DNA of 64,000 nt from assembly GCA_965284565.1 (NCBI GenBank), contig OZ260100.1:2666001-2730000 (forward strand), in the 5' to 3' direction. Shown here piece after piece: positions 53,501 to 63,071 of the stretch. Below the pieces are notes generated by a model. The model was not told the DNA's origin and made no database searches. It saw only the letters and a program-made list of their open reading frames with translations. The first letter of the stretch is position 1, and each line of letters opens with the position of its first letter. The translations under genes were made by a program, and so were the position numbers. The DNA comes from BRH-c54 sp965284565 (lineage in GTDB: Bacteria > Bacteroidota > Bacteroidia > Flavobacteriales_E > Vicingaceae).

Positions 53501-53629
53501 TACAACATTATAGTTATTTGGTTAATGTCTATAGCATTAATAATTACCTTGTATTATGATGTATTGAAATTCTTTATTTCTTTTTCAGGAAAATTAATTG
53601 AAAAGCTAACAAATAAGTCGGCTAGATAA
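50552..53629 (+). CDS. ABCG-type transporter with TerB-like N-terminal domain
   Basis: 1025 residues: an acidic helical N-terminal domain with TerB-like pattern (about 1-150), a linker, an ABC ATPase (Walker A GASGAGKST about 280, signature SGGQRKRLNIA about 387, Walker B VLFVDEPTSG, His switch VVIHQPSSD), a permease domain of about six helices (about 590-770 and one at 980-1003) and a long charged periplasmic or cytoplasmic insert (about 800-960). It is a half transporter of the ABCG/White type, so it should act as a dimer. A patatin-like gene follows 72 nt later; the two may act together. Confidence 0.88.
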   Translation: MSERILKALMQLFSIVSEATDTSEKSRAIVISFLTQQLNQQLVEEYLALYDKFIEEKTRKADGSKKQKRTSVNSVKILLICTQINEELAQKQKIIVLIRLLEFIYANDNPSEQELEFVSTVSETFNISSEEHELCSKFIKNTINEPIDSPNLLVVDNHKENKLQKSKHIFSDGLQGELRVVKIESVNLFFVRYFGKNELYLNGIILRKAQSSLLNQGSSIRSSKVQPIYYSDIITKFFDNDDAERIVFSVQNITYRFKGGNMGMHHFSFNEESGRMVGIMGASGAGKSTLLNLLNGTYAPTTGKICINSIDIHNEPEKIEGVIGYVSQDDLLIEELTVFQNLYYNARLCFANLSEDILVKKVADVLMSIGLYEAKDLKVGSPMDKTISGGQRKRLNIALELIREPSVLFVDEPTSGLSSRDSENIMDLLKELALKGKLVFVVIHQPSSDIFKMFDNLLILDTGGYPIYNGNPVDAVIYFKEQVHHVNSNESECITCGNVNSEQIFNIIEARVVDEYGHATENRKITPKEWYKKYLELIEPKELSEQPKEITTAPKISFNIPNKLNQFKVFIIRDVLSKLTNQQYLMINFLEAPVLAFILAFLVRYYNTDNSNELGYIFRENENLPAYMFMSVIVALFIGLTVSAEEIIRDQKIRKREKFLNLSKSSYLFSKITIMFVISAIQTFTFVLIGNYILGIQGMNTAYWSVLFTTACFANMMGLNISASFNSAVTIYILIPFLVIPQLLLSGVIVKFDKLNPVVTNPTHVPLVGEVMASRWAYEALAVHQFKDNEFESRFYHLDKDLKQAEFKKNFWLSKLKEKISGVENNLKNPNKKEYIEEALLLLRNEIAKENANNSTVQFKQIENLYPEKIDVTVIRATHNYLNELNGYYLDIFKKANKKKDALATKLNADSTSKALFIEMKNGYTNDALSDFVKNKNELNRILEFESNLYQKIDPVYLEPDGVRAHFYAPVKKIFGLTIDTFWYNIIVIWLMSIALIITLYYDVLKFFISFSGKLIEKLTNKSAR

Positions 53630-53701
53630 AACCAATCTTAGTATTCTCCGTAAGAGGGAGGGTAAGTTTTAGTTAGCTTATTTTATGATTTCAATTTTAA
53701 C

Positions 53702-55921
53702 ATGATTCGGAAAATAGTTTTTTTCTTCCCTGTGCAACTCTTTTTAGTAAACCTAAAGAGAAACCATTTACTTTTATTATTTTGGATAATACTTTTTAGT
53801 ATTATTAATGAATCGTTTGCCAACAAGTATGGTATTCCTTATCTTTTTTTAGCACCAGAATATTTAAATACCATTAGTTTTTGGTCATATATGATAATGG
53901 GATTTTCCATTGGCGGCTTTGTAATGACCTATAATATTACTGGTTACATCATCAATAGCGGAAGGTTTCAGTTTATAGCTTCGCTCAGAAGACCTTTTGT
54001 TGTTTATTGTATTAATAACTCATTAATTCCACTAACTTTCATGCTTTATTATATTTATAAAGTAATATTCTACCACCTTGAGAATGAAACTAGTTCAGCA
54101 ATAGAAATATCCATTTATATTTTAGGGATTATTGTGGGTTATACACTAAATGTTGTTGTTTCGTTAACTTACTTTCTCTCTACTAATAAAAATATTTTCA
54201 CTTTGTTAGGGATAAAGCCAGACCAAGAAAGTGGGAAACCTGTAAGCACACTTTTTCTTAGAGATGAAAACCTTTATAATTTTTTAAGAAAAAGAGAAAA
54301 ATGGCATGTAGAATCTTATTTAAACACTCCATTTCGTTCTAAACCAGCTAAAGATATTTCTCATTACGATACAGAAATGTTGCGTTCTATCACCAAACAT
54401 AATCATTTAAACGCTTCTTTTTTTGAGATACTTGTTTTCATCTCTTATATTGTATTAGGACTTTTTCATGAAAATGCTTTTTTCATTATTCCGGCAAGTG
54501 CTAGTGTAATTTTGTTTTTCACCATGATTTTAATAATATTAAGTGCTTTACACACTTGGTTAAAGGGATGGACCACTTTTGCATTTATAATTTTATTGGT
54601 AATTATCAATCTATTGTCAAAAAACCATGTGTTTTCTTATGCTAATATGGCTTACGGATTAAATTATAATACGGAAAAAGCTGAATATTCGCTCAAAGAG
54701 TTAAATAAACTTAGATTGAATGAAGGACACATTAAAAATGATAAAGCAAATAGTATAGAAATTTTAAATTCTTGGAAAAAGAATACTAATGAGGAAAAAC
54801 CAAAATTAATCTTTTTAAATACTAGTGGAGGTGGTTCTAGAGCGATGATGTGGACTTATTTTACACTACATCATTTAGATAGTATTTTCGAGAATAATTT
54901 CTTCAGAAATGTCCATCTTATATCAGGTTCTTCAGGAGGAATGATAGGTGCAGCTTATTATCGTGAGTTGTACTTACAAGAAAAAGAAGATAAAACAAAC
55001 TTTAAAAACAGCTATGAACATGTTGAAAATATGGGTAGAGATCTGTTAAACCCTATAGCTTTTAGTATTGCAACAAACGATTTTTTTATAAGAATGAAAA
55101 CATATAATGATGGAAAATATACTTATTTAAAAGATAGAGGATATGCTTTTGAGCGTCAGTTGTTAATTAATACCAATAATGTATTAGATAAAAGAATGAG
55201 CGATTATGTTGCCCCTGAAAAAGCTGCTGAAATTCCGATGATGATATTTGCACCAACTATTACTAACGATGGTAGAAGGCTACTGATTGCTAGTCAGCCA
55301 ATATCGTATTTAAGCTATAATTTACCTAAAAACAATACATTAAACAATCCTATTGTTGAAAATGTAGAATTTACCAGATTGTTTAAACAACAAGATGCCA
55401 TGAATTTAAAATTTACCAGTGCTATTCGAATGAGTGCTACCTTTCCGTATATAATGCCAAGTGTTACCCTTCCTACAAATCCACAAATAGAAGTAATGGA
55501 TGCAGGAGTGAGAGATAATTATGGAGCTATAACTACTTTTAAGTATATGCATATTTTTAAAGAGTGGATAAATGAAAATACTTCAGGTGTTATCATTATT
55601 CAAATTAGAGATAAGGAAAAGAATAAAAGAGTAGCCGATAGTCCTTTAAGAAGTATTGCAGAGACTTTTTCTACACCAATAGGAAGCTTTTATAGCAATT
55701 TATTTACTATACAAGATTATAATTTAGATGATATGGTGCAATATTTAGGAAATGATATTGAACAACAAATCCATATTATCGATTTTGAACTAGAAAATGA
55801 AGAGAGTAGGGTTTCATTAAGTTGGCATTTAACACCAAGAGAGAAAAACGCAATTCTTAACGCTATGAACACCAAAAAAAATCAGCAATCGCTTGAGCGA
55901 TTAAAAGATTTATTGGAGTAG
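53702..55921 (+). CDS. membrane-bound patatin-like phospholipase
   Basis: 739 residues. N-terminal half has about six membrane helices (20-330). The C-terminal catalytic domain has the oxyanion loop SGGGSR (about 375), the nucleophile elbow GSSGG (about 408) and the dyad Asp in MDAGVRDN (about 600). Hydrolyses acyl groups of lipids. Its position after an ABCG exporter suggests a shared role in lipid turnover or export; this is inference. Overlap with the convergent psd gene is absent; 23 bp lie between. Confidence 0.88.
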   Translation: MIRKIVFFFPVQLFLVNLKRNHLLLLFWIILFSIINESFANKYGIPYLFLAPEYLNTISFWSYMIMGFSIGGFVMTYNITGYIINSGRFQFIASLRRPFVVYCINNSLIPLTFMLYYIYKVIFYHLENETSSAIEISIYILGIIVGYTLNVVVSLTYFLSTNKNIFTLLGIKPDQESGKPVSTLFLRDENLYNFLRKREKWHVESYLNTPFRSKPAKDISHYDTEMLRSITKHNHLNASFFEILVFISYIVLGLFHENAFFIIPASASVILFFTMILIILSALHTWLKGWTTFAFIILLVIINLLSKNHVFSYANMAYGLNYNTEKAEYSLKELNKLRLNEGHIKNDKANSIEILNSWKKNTNEEKPKLIFLNTSGGGSRAMMWTYFTLHHLDSIFENNFFRNVHLISGSSGGMIGAAYYRELYLQEKEDKTNFKNSYEHVENMGRDLLNPIAFSIATNDFFIRMKTYNDGKYTYLKDRGYAFERQLLINTNNVLDKRMSDYVAPEKAAEIPMMIFAPTITNDGRRLLIASQPISYLSYNLPKNNTLNNPIVENVEFTRLFKQQDAMNLKFTSAIRMSATFPYIMPSVTLPTNPQIEVMDAGVRDNYGAITTFKYMHIFKEWINENTSGVIIIQIRDKEKNKRVADSPLRSIAETFSTPIGSFYSNLFTIQDYNLDDMVQYLGNDIEQQIHIIDFELENEESRVSLSWHLTPREKNAILNAMNTKKNQQSLERLKDLLE

Positions 55922-55944
55922 GCCTAATTAACAAGCGAAACGAC

Positions 55945-56604
55945 TTATTTAAACCTCGCAATGGTAGAAATACCGCCTTTTACTTTGTCATTTAATTTTA
56001 CATTTAACTCAACATCTAAAGGTAAAAGTAAATCTACTCTAGAACCAAATTTTATAAAACCACACTCATCCGTTTGTTTTACATCAGTATCTTCTTTACC
56101 AAAGAAAACAATACGCTTTGCCAAAGCTCCTGCAATTTGTCTGAATAATACAGACCTCCCTTGCTTATCTTCAACTACAATAGTAGTTCTTTCATTTTCT
56201 GTAGACGCTTTTGGATGCCAAGCAACTAAATATTTTCCTGGGTGATATTTAAAATACTTTAATACTCCAGAAATAGGGTAGCGATTTAAGTGTACGTTAA
56301 CAGGCGACATAAACACAGAAACTTGTAGGCGTTTCTCATTAAAATATTCAGTTTCCAATACTTCTTCAATAACAACAACTTTACCATCAGCAGGAGATAT
56401 TATTTCTTTATCTCTAGTTGCAAAATTTCTGATTGGACTTCTGAAAAATTGAAGGATAACAATAATTAAAAATGCAGAAATAGCATATCCTAGCCATTTA
56501 ATAATAGTAAAATCATTAAAAAAAAAATAAATAATACCATTTAAAATAATAGAAAATAAAAGTACAATAATTAAAGAGGGATATCCCTGTTTGTGAAATT
56601 TCAT
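55945..56604 (-). CDS. psd: phosphatidylserine decarboxylase
   Basis: 219 residues, the short form. Two N-terminal membrane helices (about 10-50), ISPADGKVVVIEE, VHLNRYPISG, and near the C-terminus FGSRVDLLL, where the chain is cut before Ser to create the pyruvoyl group. It makes phosphatidylethanolamine from phosphatidylserine. Tail to tail with the patatin gene and 23 nt after the repeat protein gene. Confidence 0.94.
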   Translation of the reverse strand: MKFHKQGYPSLIIVLLFSIILNGIIYFFFNDFTIIKWLGYAISAFLIIVILQFFRSPIRNFATRDKEIISPADGKVVVIEEVLETEYFNEKRLQVSVFMSPVNVHLNRYPISGVLKYFKYHPGKYLVAWHPKASTENERTTIVVEDKQGRSVLFRQIAGALAKRIVFFGKEDTDVKQTDECGFIKFGSRVDLLLPLDVELNVKLNDKVKGGISTIARFK

Positions 56605-56627
56605 GTTAGTTGATAATTGAGTTAGGG

Positions 56628-59138
56628 TTACAATTTAATTTTTTTACCACCAGAAAACTGTTTAGCAGCTTTGGATAATTTTTTCTTTTTGTTAGAAGTA
56701 TTGTTAGAAGATGAAGATTTGATAGTAAAGCCTGCCTCATTGGCATTTTCTTCCATTTCTTCTTGTTGTTTTTTAGCTACTGCGTCTTCTTTTTCTTTTG
56801 CTAAACGTTCTTCTTCTGCTTTAGCGTTAGCTTTTGCTTCGGCAATAGCATTTTCCTCTTCCATTTTCTTACGATATTCTTCCATTTCTTTTTTCTTAGC
56901 TTCTTCATCTAAGCGTTTTTGTTTCGCTTCCGCTTCTGCTTTTTCTTTGGCTAGTTTTTCTTCTTGTTCACGTTTTTCAGCAGCTTCTTTTTCGGCTTTG
57001 GCAATAGCTTCTTTTTCAGCATTAGCTTTTGCTTCTAGTTCCGCTTTTTCTTTGGCTAATTTTTCTTCTTGTTCACGTTTTTCAGCAGCTTCTTTTTCGG
57101 CTTTGGCAATAGCTTCTTTTTCAGCATTAGCTTTTGCTTCTAGTTCTGCTTTTTCTTTGGCTAGTTTTTCTTCTTGTTCACGTTTTTCGGCAGCTTCTTT
57201 TTCAGCTTTGGCAATAGCTTCTTGTTCGGCTTTCAATTTTGCTTCTGCTTCTGCTTTTTCTTTGGCAAGCTTTTCTTCTTGTTCACGTTTTTCGGCAGCT
57301 TCTTTTTCAGCTTTGGCAATAGCTTCTTGTTCGGCTTTCAATTTTGCTTCTGCTTCTGCTTTTTCTTTGGCAAGCTTTTCTTCTTGTTCGCGTTTTTCGG
57401 CAGCTTCTTTTTCAGCTTTGGCAATAGCTTCTTGTTCGGCTTTCAATTTTGCTTCTGCTTCTGCTTTTTCTTTGGCAAGCTTTTCTTCTTGTTCGCGTTT
57501 TTCGGCAGCTTCTTTTTCAGCTTTGGCAATAGCTTCTTGTTCGGCTTTCAATTTTGCTTCCGCTTCAGCTTTTTCTTTAGCCAATTTTTCTTCCTCTTCA
57601 CGTTGTTTTGCAGCTAATGCTTCTGCTTGAGCTTTTTCTTTGGCAATTCGTTCTTCTTCCTCTTGTTTCTTTTGTTCTTCTTTTTTTGCTTTAGCTTCTA
57701 ATTCAGCTTTTAACTTAGCCTCTGCTTCTGCTTTTTCTTTAGCTAATTTTTCTTCTTCCTCACGTTGTTTTGCAGCAAGAGCTTCTGCCTCCGCTTTTTC
57801 TTTAGCTAAACGTTCTTCTTCTTCTTTCTTTTTAGCAGCTTCTGCTTCTGCTTTGGCAATAGCTTCAGCTTCCGCTTTAGCTTTAGCTTCTGCCTCCGCT
57901 TTTTCTTTAGCTAAACGTTCTTCTTCTTCTTTCTTTTTAGCAGCTTCTGCTTCTGCTTTGGCAATAGCTTCAGCTTCCGCTTTAGCTTTAGCTTCTGCCT
58001 CCGCTTTTTCTTTAGCTAAACGTTCTTCTTCTTCTTTCTTTTTAGCGGCTTCTGCTTCTGCTTTGGCTTTTGCCTCTGCTTCAGCCTTAGCTTTAGCTTC
58101 TGCCTCTGCTTTTTCTTTAGCTAAACGTTCTTCTTCCTCTTTCTTTTTAGCGGCTTCTGCTTCTGCTTTGGCTTTTGCCTCTGCTTCAGCCTTAGCTTTA
58201 GCTTCTGCCTCCGCTTTTTCTTTAGCTAAACGTTCTTCTTCCTCTTTCTTTTTAGCAGCTTCTGCTTCTGCTTTGGCAATAGCTTCAGCTTCCGCTTTAG
58301 CTTTAGCTTCTGCCTCCGCTTTTTCTTTAGCTAAACGTTCTTCTTCCTCTTTCTTTTTAGCGGCTTCTGCTTCTGCTTTGGCTTTTGCCTCTGCTTCAGC
58401 CTTAGCTTTGGCTTCTGCTTCTAAGCGTTCTGCTTCTTCTTTATCTTTTTGAGCTTGGTCTATTAAGGCTAGTTTCTTTTTTGGTTCTTCTTTATCAGGA
58501 AATAGACTTGTTGCTTTTTGATATTCTTTTCTTGCATTATCAAAATCTTGAGCAAATAAAGCTTTATCACCAGCTTTCATAGCATCAGCATATTTAATCA
58601 AGTTAAGCTTTTCTTGTAGTTCTCTTTCTTCTTGATTTTTTTTAAAATTTGCTAATTCTTGATTTAGTTTTTGAGCGATAGGAGCAGTGTAGCCCATATC
58701 CCAGTCTAATTCTCTCATTTTCGGATCGTAGATGGCCTTCCCAATTGGTTTTTCAAGAAAAGCAACATTTAAATCTTTGTGTTGCTGAAAAAGTGTCATT
58801 TCTACAAATAGATCATTAACACTATTTCTTTTATCTGGAGGAATTCCTTTAGTATTTACAATAATTTTTTTGGGAACAAAGTTGGCTTTTTCATACAATA
58901 CGATGTATTCTTTTTCATAATCAACCAAAAGTTCATATCTACCTTTTTTATCAGAAATTACATTATGAATATAGGTGCCGTTTTCAGTAATTTTTATACT
59001 AACTCCATCCATGGTACTTTCGCTATAATATTCAGAAACAATTCCGGAAAGTGCAATCTTTTGCTCATCTGGTGTTTGTGCTTGTACAGTAGCTGTTAGC
59101 AGTATGAAAATGATAAATATGGTACGAAATAATGTCAT
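56628..59138 (-). CDS. TolA-like Ala/Glu/Lys coiled-coil repeat protein with carboxypeptidase-regulatory-like domain
   Basis: 836 residues. Signal peptide (ending VQAQ), a CarboxypepD_reg/CNA-B-like beta domain (about 24-115: LSGIVSEYYSESTMDGVSIKI), then a TPR-like stretch (KALFAQDFDNARKEYQKATSLFPDKEEPK, about 187-215), then about 570 residues of AEAKAKAEAE / KKKEEEERLAKEKAEAEA repeats in several near-identical blocks. The end is basic (SNKKKKLSKAAKQFSGGKKIKL). The long helix could span the periplasm. The overlapping long plus-strand frames in this region are shadows of the repeat and not genes. Exact function unknown. Confidence 0.85.
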   Translation of the reverse strand: MTLFRTIFIIFILLTATVQAQTPDEQKIALSGIVSEYYSESTMDGVSIKITENGTYIHNVISDKKGRYELLVDYEKEYIVLYEKANFVPKKIIVNTKGIPPDKRNSVNDLFVEMTLFQQHKDLNVAFLEKPIGKAIYDPKMRELDWDMGYTAPIAQKLNQELANFKKNQEERELQEKLNLIKYADAMKAGDKALFAQDFDNARKEYQKATSLFPDKEEPKKKLALIDQAQKDKEEAERLEAEAKAKAEAEAKAKAEAEAAKKKEEEERLAKEKAEAEAKAKAEAEAIAKAEAEAAKKKEEEERLAKEKAEAEAKAKAEAEAKAKAEAEAAKKKEEEERLAKEKAEAEAKAKAEAEAKAKAEAEAAKKKEEEERLAKEKAEAEAKAKAEAEAIAKAEAEAAKKKEEEERLAKEKAEAEAKAKAEAEAIAKAEAEAAKKKEEEERLAKEKAEAEALAAKQREEEEKLAKEKAEAEAKLKAELEAKAKKEEQKKQEEEERIAKEKAQAEALAAKQREEEEKLAKEKAEAEAKLKAEQEAIAKAEKEAAEKREQEEKLAKEKAEAEAKLKAEQEAIAKAEKEAAEKREQEEKLAKEKAEAEAKLKAEQEAIAKAEKEAAEKREQEEKLAKEKAEAEAKLKAEQEAIAKAEKEAAEKREQEEKLAKEKAELEAKANAEKEAIAKAEKEAAEKREQEEKLAKEKAELEAKANAEKEAIAKAEKEAAEKREQEEKLAKEKAEAEAKQKRLDEEAKKKEMEEYRKKMEEENAIAEAKANAKAEEERLAKEKEDAVAKKQQEEMEENANEAGFTIKSSSSNNTSNKKKKLSKAAKQFSGGKKIKL
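56860..58450 (-). repeat. intragenic repeat array of the TolA-like gene
   Basis: Two kinds of unit: 120-bp units encoding KAEAEAKLKAEQEAIAKAEKEAAEKREQEEKLA (four to six near-identical copies at about 56930-57580) and units encoding AEAIAKAEAEAAKKKEEEERLAKE at 57800-58380. Identity between neighbours is high enough that slippage and unequal crossing over are likely. Confidence 0.85.
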
Positions 59139-59144
59139 TAAGTA

Positions 59145-62100
59145 TTAGTTTATTTTACTTTCAACCCATTTTCTGGCATTAACAAAGGCTTCTATCCAAA
59201 GGGTAACATCATCTGTTTTTTTACCCATAGGATAAAAAGCTGTTTGCCAAGGGAAAATTGTTCTTTCTAAATGAGGCATCATTGCTAAGTGTCTTCCACA
59301 GTCAGAAACTATTCCGGCAGTATTATAATCCGAACCATTCGGATTAGCAGGGTAATTAGCTGAACTGTATTTCATTGCAATATTATAATCTTTTTCGTTA
59401 TCTTCAAAAATAAATTTTCCTTCACCATGAGCAACCCATATTCCAAGTTTAGCATTACTTAGTGATGAAAGCATAATTGAGTTGTTTTTAGGAATTACAA
59501 CATTTAAATAAGTTGATTCAAATTTTTCTGATTCATTATGAGCCATAGCTTGTGTTTTTCCTTTAGACTTAACAAGCCCTAATTCCATCATTAATTGACA
59601 GCCGTTACAAACACCTAAACTTAGTGTGTCTTCTCTTTTGTAGAAATTATCCAACGCTTCTTTGGCTTTTGGATTGTATAAAAATGCTCCTGCCCAACCT
59701 TTTGCAGATCCTAAAACATCTGAATTTGAGAAGCCACCTACGAAAACTATCATGTTTACATCGCTTAAATCTTCTTTTCCAGCAATCAAGTCTGTCATGT
59801 GAATGTCTTTAACATCAAAACCTGCTAAAAATAATGAATAAGCCATTTCTCTATCTCCATTTACTCCTTTTTCTCTAATAATAGCAGCTTTAATTCCTGT
59901 GCTTTCCTTTCTTCCGTGAGTAATACCATAATCAGCTAGTTTACCAGTAAAATGAGTTGGGAAGGAGAATTCTAATAAGTCTTTTTTATAGTTTTCAAAA
60001 CGTTGTTTGGCTAAATCTTTTTTTGTTTGGTTACTATCTAACAAGTAAGAAGTTTTAAACCAAACATCCCTTAATTCATCAATATCTAACGAAAGTTGAG
60101 CTTCTTTTAAACGGATATTTAATTTTCTTTCGTTTGTTATACTTCCAATAATTGAAGCATGAATACCTTTTTTACCCAATTCAGAAACTATTTTATGTCC
60201 ATCATGATTTACCTGAATGATTACACCTGGGTTTTCACTAAACAATATTTTAATCATTTCTGTTTCGTCAAAGGCATTTAAGTTAATGTTTAAACCACCT
60301 TTAGCATTCGGGAAGTTCATTTCTAATAATGCTGTAATTAGGCCTCCAGCAGAAATATCGTGACCAGCTAATATTTTGTTTTCTTTTATTAATTGTTGAA
60401 GTGTATCAAAGGCATTTGAAAAATAGTTAGCATCATTTACAGAAGGAACTGTTTTGCCTAGTTTATTAATGATTTGAGCAAATGAGGAACCACCTAAATC
60501 TAATTTTTGATTAGAGAAGTCTATATAAACTAATACTGAATTTTCATCATTTACCAAACGAGGTTCTACAATTTGTCTGATATTACTTACAGCACCTGAA
60601 GCAGTAATAATAACTGTTCCTGGAGCATAAACTTTATCGTTATTTGGATATTTTTGAACCATAGAAAGTGAATCTTTACCTGTTGGAATGTTTATTCCTA
60701 ATTCACAAGCAAAATCACTAACTGCTTCAACAGCATCGTATAGGCGTGAATCTTCACCTTCATTTTTAGCAGGCCACATCCAGTTGGCACTTAAAGAAAT
60801 AGATTTTATTCCATTTTCTAATGGAGCCCAAACAATGTTGGTAAGTGCTTCTGCAATAGCTAGTTTACTACCGCTATTAGGATTGACTAATGCAGCTATA
60901 GGAGCATGACCAAGAGCTGTTGCAATACCTTTTTCACCTTTAAAATCAAGTGCTACAGCACCTAAGTTATTTAATGGTAGTTGAATTTCACCAACGGTTT
61001 GTTGTTTAGCTACTTTTCCACTAACAGAGCGGTCAACTTTATTGGTTAACCAATCTTTACAAGCTACAGCCTCTAACTGAAGTACTTGTTTGATGTAGTC
61101 TTTAACCTTATTTGATTCATAATCTATTTCCTGAAATTTTACTGGTAAAGCTTTGCCTTCAATGATGGTTTTTGGAGGCTTTCCAAACATGTCTTCAATT
61201 TTTAAATTAATTGGATGTTCTTGGGTTTTGTTATCCTCAAATTTAAAGACTTGGTTACCTGTAACTTCTCCAACAACATAAATAGGAGCTCTTTCTCTTA
61301 TACATATTTCTGTTAATAAAGCAACATCTTCGGTTTTAATTACTAACCCCATTCTTTCTTGAGATTCATTACCCACAATTTCTTTTGCAGAAAGGGTAGG
61401 GTCGCCAACAGGTAATTTGTGTAAATCTATTGTTCCTCCAACTTCTTCTACTAATTCAGAAAGACAGTTCAAATGTCCACCAGCACCATGATCGTGAATT
61501 GAGATAATAGGATTTCTACTTGATTCGGCAAAAGCCCTAATAGCATTAGAAACTCTTTTTTGCATTTCGGGGTTTGAACGCTGAATAGCATTTAATTCTA
61601 TTGCGTTGCTGTATTCACCTGTAGCTACAGAAGAAACAGCACTTCCACCCATACCAATTCTGTAATTATCACCACCTAAAACTACAATTTTATCTCCTTT
61701 TTGAGGTGTTTGTTTTTGAGCGTGGTCTTTTCTAGCATAACCTATACCTCCAGCAAGCATAATTACTTTGTCGAAACCGAACTTTTTGCCATTTTCGGTA
61801 TGTTCAAAAGTTAAAACTGAACCATTAATTAAAGGTTGACCAAATTTATTTCCAAAATCGGAAGCCCCATTGGATGCTTTTATAAGAATTTCTAAAGGAG
61901 ATTGATAAAGCCATTTTCTTTCGTCCATTGCTTTTTCCCAGTTTCTATCATTTTCTAAACGAGAGTAGGAAGTCATGTAAACAGCGGTTCCTGCCATAGG
62001 TACACTTGCTGTTCCTCCAGCCATTCTATCTCTAATCTCTCCACCAGAACCAGTTGCAGCTCCATTAAAAGGTTCTACAGTTGTTGGAAAATTATGTGTT

Positions 62101-62837
62101 TCAGCTTTTAGAGATAATACAGTATCTATTTCAGAAATTTCGAAGAAATCGGCTTTGTTTTGTGTTTTTGGAGCAAATTGCATTGCTTTTGGTCCACCAA
62201 CAAAACTTACATTGTCTTTATAAGCAGAAACTATGGTATTAGGATTTACTTGTGATGTTTTTCTAATTAAGTTAAATAATGAAGATGGTTTTTCTTTTCC
62301 GTCAATAATAAAAGTGCCATTAAATATTTTGTGGCGACAATGTTCTGAGTTTACTTGTGAAAACCCAAAAACCTCACTATCAGTAAGCTTTCTATTGTTT
62401 TTTTTGCTTACTTCCTCTAAATAAGTAACTTCATCGTCATTTAAAGCAAGACCTTCCTCTTTGTTATATTTTGCAATGTCATCAATATATTTAATAGGCT
62501 CTGGCTGAATATTTATTGTAAATAATTTTTGATTAAGTTCTTTGTATAAAACCTGTAACATACTGTCGAAAGGTACATTTTCATTTTCAACGATAGTAAA
62601 CTCTTCCATACGGCTTACTCCATTGATAGCCATGTTTTGAGTGATTTCAACAGCATTGGTACTCCAAGGTGAAACCATTTCAGATCTTGGTCCGATAAAA
62701 AAACCAGAAATACTAGTTTGATTAATTTTTTCTGCAGCTAATAGCCAGTTTAGCTTAAGAATATCTTGCTCGTTTAACTCATTAGTATACTCAACAGCAA
62801 TTATGGTGTTAAACTTAGTTTTAAAAAATAAAATCAT
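59145..62837 (-). CDS. purL: phosphoribosylformylglycinamidine synthase, large single-chain form
   Basis: 1230 residues from the ATG at 62837 (MILFFKTKFN); an upstream ATG at 62864 has no support. Converts FGAR to FGAM with ATP and glutamine in purine synthesis. Visible: N-terminal PurS-like domain, SEHCRHKIFNG, AETHNFPT, GGEIRDRMAGG, two AIRS-like halves, and the C-terminal glutamine amidotransferase with Cys in GVCNGCQLM and His/Glu in PHLERTIFPWQ. The full-length fusion is typical of Bacteroidota and Gammaproteobacteria. 6 nt after it comes the repeat protein gene. Confidence 0.96.
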   Translation of the reverse strand: MILFFKTKFNTIIAVEYTNELNEQDILKLNWLLAAEKINQTSISGFFIGPRSEMVSPWSTNAVEITQNMAINGVSRMEEFTIVENENVPFDSMLQVLYKELNQKLFTINIQPEPIKYIDDIAKYNKEEGLALNDDEVTYLEEVSKKNNRKLTDSEVFGFSQVNSEHCRHKIFNGTFIIDGKEKPSSLFNLIRKTSQVNPNTIVSAYKDNVSFVGGPKAMQFAPKTQNKADFFEISEIDTVLSLKAETHNFPTTVEPFNGAATGSGGEIRDRMAGGTASVPMAGTAVYMTSYSRLENDRNWEKAMDERKWLYQSPLEILIKASNGASDFGNKFGQPLINGSVLTFEHTENGKKFGFDKVIMLAGGIGYARKDHAQKQTPQKGDKIVVLGGDNYRIGMGGSAVSSVATGEYSNAIELNAIQRSNPEMQKRVSNAIRAFAESSRNPIISIHDHGAGGHLNCLSELVEEVGGTIDLHKLPVGDPTLSAKEIVGNESQERMGLVIKTEDVALLTEICIRERAPIYVVGEVTGNQVFKFEDNKTQEHPINLKIEDMFGKPPKTIIEGKALPVKFQEIDYESNKVKDYIKQVLQLEAVACKDWLTNKVDRSVSGKVAKQQTVGEIQLPLNNLGAVALDFKGEKGIATALGHAPIAALVNPNSGSKLAIAEALTNIVWAPLENGIKSISLSANWMWPAKNEGEDSRLYDAVEAVSDFACELGINIPTGKDSLSMVQKYPNNDKVYAPGTVIITASGAVSNIRQIVEPRLVNDENSVLVYIDFSNQKLDLGGSSFAQIINKLGKTVPSVNDANYFSNAFDTLQQLIKENKILAGHDISAGGLITALLEMNFPNAKGGLNINLNAFDETEMIKILFSENPGVIIQVNHDGHKIVSELGKKGIHASIIGSITNERKLNIRLKEAQLSLDIDELRDVWFKTSYLLDSNQTKKDLAKQRFENYKKDLLEFSFPTHFTGKLADYGITHGRKESTGIKAAIIREKGVNGDREMAYSLFLAGFDVKDIHMTDLIAGKEDLSDVNMIVFVGGFSNSDVLGSAKGWAGAFLYNPKAKEALDNFYKREDTLSLGVCNGCQLMMELGLVKSKGKTQAMAHNESEKFESTYLNVVIPKNNSIMLSSLSNAKLGIWVAHGEGKFIFEDNEKDYNIAMKYSSANYPANPNGSDYNTAGIVSDCGRHLAMMPHLERTIFPWQTAFYPMGKKTDDVTLWIEAFVNARKWVESKIN

Positions 62838-63071
62838 AAATAGGTTTAAAATAGAAAGCGGCAAAGTTAAGAACTACCACAAATAGAACTTGACTTGTTC
62901 GTGTTTTTTTTAAAAACATATCAACATCAAACTTATAAACAGTATCTTCATCTGTCAGTCAGTTGAATATAGGGGTTGTTAACATAGTTACTATAAGGTA
63001 GGAATAAAATGTTTTTTTTAGTTCATTATCTGTTTTATACTTTCGCAGCCAGAATAATTAAAAAGCTAAAA

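Noticed and set aside
56671..58452. Long plus-strand frames rich in Ala/Ser/Phe opposite the TolA-like gene
   Set aside because: They are shadows: the complementary strand of AEAKAKAEAE-type repeats has no stop codons. The protein composition is not believable and no start or promoter is seen.
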